Source of the DNA: Bacillota bacterium
Lineage (GTDB): Bacteria > Bacillota > Clostridia > Oscillospirales > Acutalibacteraceae
Length of the DNA stretch: 7,124 nucleotides
Direction of reading: 5' to 3'
Assembly (NCBI GenBank): GCA_023460155.1
Contig: JAEWRF010000074.1
Location: 1 to 7,124, forward strand
Part shown: positions 6,212-7,124 of the stretch, one piece after another
Position numbering within the stretch: the stretch's first letter is position 1
Layout of the letters: every line of letters starts with the position of its first letter
Program-made: the position numbers and the translations under genes
The notes under the pieces: generated by a model
What the model saw: only the letters and a program-made list of their open reading frames with translations
The model's database searches: none
What the model was told of the DNA's origin: nothing

Positions 6212-6258
6212 AGCACATCGGCACGACCGAAAGATCGTGCTGATGTGCTGCATTTTTT
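6212..6258 (+). terminator. Intrinsic terminator of the pspA-GIDE operon
   Basis: A 15-bp stem with one G-T pair (6212-6226 with 6235-6249, loop CCGAAAGA) is followed by GCA and six T residues (6253-6258), 32 bases after the stop codon. Confidence 0.92.
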
Positions 6259-6277
6259 GGAAACAAAGGCCCGGCAG

Positions 6278-6305
6278 TTGACTTCCGGTGGGATTGTGCT
6301 ATAAT
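6278..6305 (+). promoter_or_regulatory. Promoter of tRNA-Arg(CCG)
   Basis: TTGACT (6278-6283) and a perfect TATAAT (6300-6305) are separated by 16 bases and end 15 bases before the mature tRNA start, as expected for a singly transcribed tRNA gene. Confidence 0.85.
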
Positions 6306-6320
6306 AGTAAAGTTCCATAT

Positions 6321-6397
6321 CCGCCCGTGGCGAAGCTGGATATCGCAGCAGATTCCGATTCTGAAGGCCGGGGGTTCAAATCCCTCCGGGCGGGCCA
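6321..6397 (+). tRNA. tRNA-Arg, anticodon CCG, CCA encoded
   Basis: All four arms fold by eye. The acceptor stem CCGCCCG (6321-6327) pairs perfectly with CGGGCGG (6387-6393), followed by discriminator G and an encoded CCA (6395-6397). The D stem is GCGA/TCGC. The anticodon loop is TTCCGAT, giving anticodon CCG (reads CGG, arginine), with a G-A mismatch at the top pair of its stem. The variable loop is five bases (AGGCC), and the T arm is GGGGG-TTCAAAT-CCCTC. Total 74 bases plus CCA. It is flanked by its own promoter and terminator. Confidence 0.96.
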
Positions 6398-6402
6398 AAA
6401 GA

Positions 6403-6446
6403 AAAACCCGCATGTTTACTGGTTTTCCAGTATTCATGCGGGTTTT
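6403..6446 (+). terminator. Intrinsic terminator of the tRNA gene
   Basis: A perfect 12-bp outer stem (AAAACCCGCATG at 6403-6414 with 6435-6446) encloses an inner ACTGG/CCAGT hairpin and ends in TTTTCTCT. It begins five bases after the tRNA CCA. Confidence 0.88.
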
Positions 6447-6520
6447 CTCTATGTTTTGTAGTCTGAATCATCGGACTAAATTATGCTAAATTGTACTTAA
6501 AAATGGTGGTTTTGATTGTC

Positions 6521-6607
6521 ATGCAACACGAAATGCAACACAGAATAGCGCTTTCAAAGGCAAGCGCAGAGCCAAAATCCAAACATCGGGATCTTAGTAT
6601 GCAACAC
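6521..6607 (+). repeat. Three direct copies of ATGCAACAC
   Basis: Exact 9-base copies stand at 6521-6529, 6533-6541 and 6599-6607. The first two are 12 bases apart and the third 66 bases further, so all are in one reading frame and each would read Met-Gln-His. They could be recombinase arm-binding sites or the tail of a decayed coding region. Confidence 0.6.
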
Positions 6608-6651
6608 AAGATTTGTTAAGGCAGGATTCAAGAACTGCCTCTGTGTTATTC

Positions 6652-6679
6652 TTGAAAAATTTTCCTTTCGTAGTATAAT
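6652..6679 (+). promoter_or_regulatory. Sigma-A promoter of the PLD-like gene
   Basis: TTGAAA (6652-6657) and a perfect TATAAT (6674-6679) are separated by 16 bases, 23 bases upstream of the start codon. Confidence 0.8.
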
Positions 6680-6695
6680 GTTTTTTCGAAAGGAA
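6662..6695. promoter_or_regulatory. Candidate operator: 9-bp inverted repeat around the -10 box
   Basis: TTCCTTTCG (6662-6670) and CGAAAGGAA (6687-6695) form a perfect inverted repeat with a 16-base spacer that contains the TATAAT box and the likely transcription start. The right arm also carries the AAAGGA ribosome binding site. A dimeric repressor bound here would block RNA polymerase; in RNA only the right arm and part of the spacer would be present, so an RNA switch is less likely. Confidence 0.45.
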
Positions 6696-6702
6696 TGATT
6701 GG

Positions 6703-7124
6703 ATGAGAAAGTCTATGCAAAAAATTGTTGGTGTTTTAGCTGCCATTACCATAGCGCTATCCTCCATGCCCGTGGTTGCCGCTCCGGTGTATGCAGCGTC
6801 GACCACGTGCCCGGTGCAATACTATTTTCCACGTGCCGGGGAGAGCGCAAAGAGCCCGCTCATATCTGTGATCAACGGCGCTAAAAAGACTCTGGATATT
6901 GCGATTTATAGTATCACAGACAGTGACGTAGGCGGCGCCATCGTGAAAGCAAAACAGCGCGGCGTGACAGTCCGGGTAATCTCTGATAAAACGGAGTCAG
7001 CCGGAAAGTATCAAAAAGCCGTTCTGGCAAAGCTAAAGGCCGCGAAGATCCCCATCAAGGTAAACAAGCACGCAGGTCTTATGCACTTGAAGGTTACAAT
7101 TGCCGATAAGGCAACGGTTACAAC
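6703..7124 (+). CDS. Secreted phospholipase-D-like protein, probable nuclease (partial, 3' end missing)
   Basis: An ATG at 6703 opens 140 codons that run off the right edge. Residues 1-31 form a clear Sec signal peptide (basic MRKSMQK, hydrophobic core, likely cleavage after VYA at 29-31). The mature part begins with the N-terminal PLD pattern: VQYYFPRAG (38-46), LISVINGAKKTLDIAIYSITDSDV (53-76), AIVKAKQRGVTVRVISDKTES (79-99), and the catalytic HKD motif with His128, Lys130 and Asp135 in MHLKVTIAD. Only one HKD motif is expected in the short Nuc-type endonucleases, which act as dimers; this family, rather than a lipid-acting enzyme, fits best. The ribosome binding site AAAGGA is at 6689-6694, eight bases away. 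Base composition is less GC-rich than the genes to the left, and it lies beyond a tRNA gene, so horizontal acquisition is possible. Confidence 0.88.
   Translation, partial: MRKSMQKIVGVLAAITIALSSMPVVAAPVYAASTTCPVQYYFPRAGESAKSPLISVINGAKKTLDIAIYSITDSDVGGAIVKAKQRGVTVRVISDKTESAGKYQKAVLAKLKAAKIPIKVNKHAGLMHLKVTIADKATVT

Larger units (their letters stand above)
6447..6702. other. Gene-poor stretch between the tRNA terminator and the PLD-like gene
   Basis: Roughly 255 bases without a convincing gene. It holds three ATGCAACAC repeats in a short open frame (6467-6619), two interlocking inverted repeats (6619-6656), and the promoter plus a 9-bp inverted repeat before the PLD-like gene. Base composition is visibly poorer in G+C than the genes to the left. 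This may be the trace of an integrated element next to the tRNA, but no integrase domain is present. Confidence 0.5.

Noticed and set aside
6189..6437. Leftward 82-codon open frame containing ARPEGFEPPAFRIG
   Set aside because: It runs antisense through the tRNA-Arg gene and both neighbouring terminators. This kind of peptide is a familiar false translation of the strand opposite a tRNA gene.
6503..6619. Short rightward gene with three Met-Gln-His repeats
   Set aside because: No good ribosome binding site or promoter and no recognisable domain, so it is reported only as a repeat region and possible relic, not as a gene.
1..7124. CRISPR array, insertion sequence or toxin-antitoxin pair
   Set aside because: No regularly spaced repeats, no transposase motifs with terminal inverted repeats, and no paired small genes were found on either strand.

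Overview
The window looks like chromosomal DNA of a fairly GC-rich low-G+C-lineage Gram-positive bacterium, most likely a member of the Clostridia (Oscillospiraceae/Ruminococcaceae-like). The reasons are purine-rich AGGAGG ribosome binding sites before most genes, clean sigma-A promoters (TTGACT/TATAAT type), strong intrinsic terminators, and the gene families present (YitT-type membrane protein, stand-alone YqfO-like domain, PspA without the proteobacterial pspBC genes, a tRNA gene with encoded CCA). The species cannot be named from this sequence alone.

Layout, left to right. (1) Positions 1-42 hold the first 14 codons of a leftward gene that starts like an exported protein, with a candidate extended -10 promoter at 86-114. 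(2) 164-1601 is a compact leftward three-gene operon, VOC/glyoxalase-like protein, then GNAT acetyltransferase, then HD-domain phosphohydrolase, with a good promoter (1573-1601), a 4-base stop/start overlap and an intrinsic terminator (164-191). (3) 1598-1930 is a leftward 110-residue YqfO/NIF3-insert-like protein, divergent from pyrE (2124-2798, orotate phosphoribosyltransferase). (4) A perfect 15-bp hairpin at 2808-2847 separates pyrE from a convergent gene (2853-3446) whose product carries His-Gly and Ala-Cys motifs like those of clan CD (caspase/gingipain-like) cysteine peptidases. (5) Divergent from that gene is a YitT-family membrane protein (3604-4461) with its own promoter and terminator. 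(6) After a very AT-rich leader comes a two-gene rightward operon, PspA/IM30 (4694-5365) and a two-TM GIDE-domain protein (5382-6179), closed by a terminator. (7) tRNA-Arg(CCG) at 6321-6397 has its own promoter and terminator. (8) 6447-6702 is a gene-poor stretch with three ATGCAACAC repeats and several inverted repeats. It leads into a secreted phospholipase-D-like (HKD) protein, probably a nuclease, that runs off the right edge.

Most of the window is housekeeping or envelope biology: pyrimidine synthesis, membrane stress (PspA and GIDE), membrane transport of unknown substrate (YitT) and a small detoxification/modification operon. The parts most worth a second look are the orphan clan-CD-like protein, the PspA-GIDE pair, and the region right of the tRNA, where repeats, lower GC content and a secreted nuclease-like gene suggest an old integration site.
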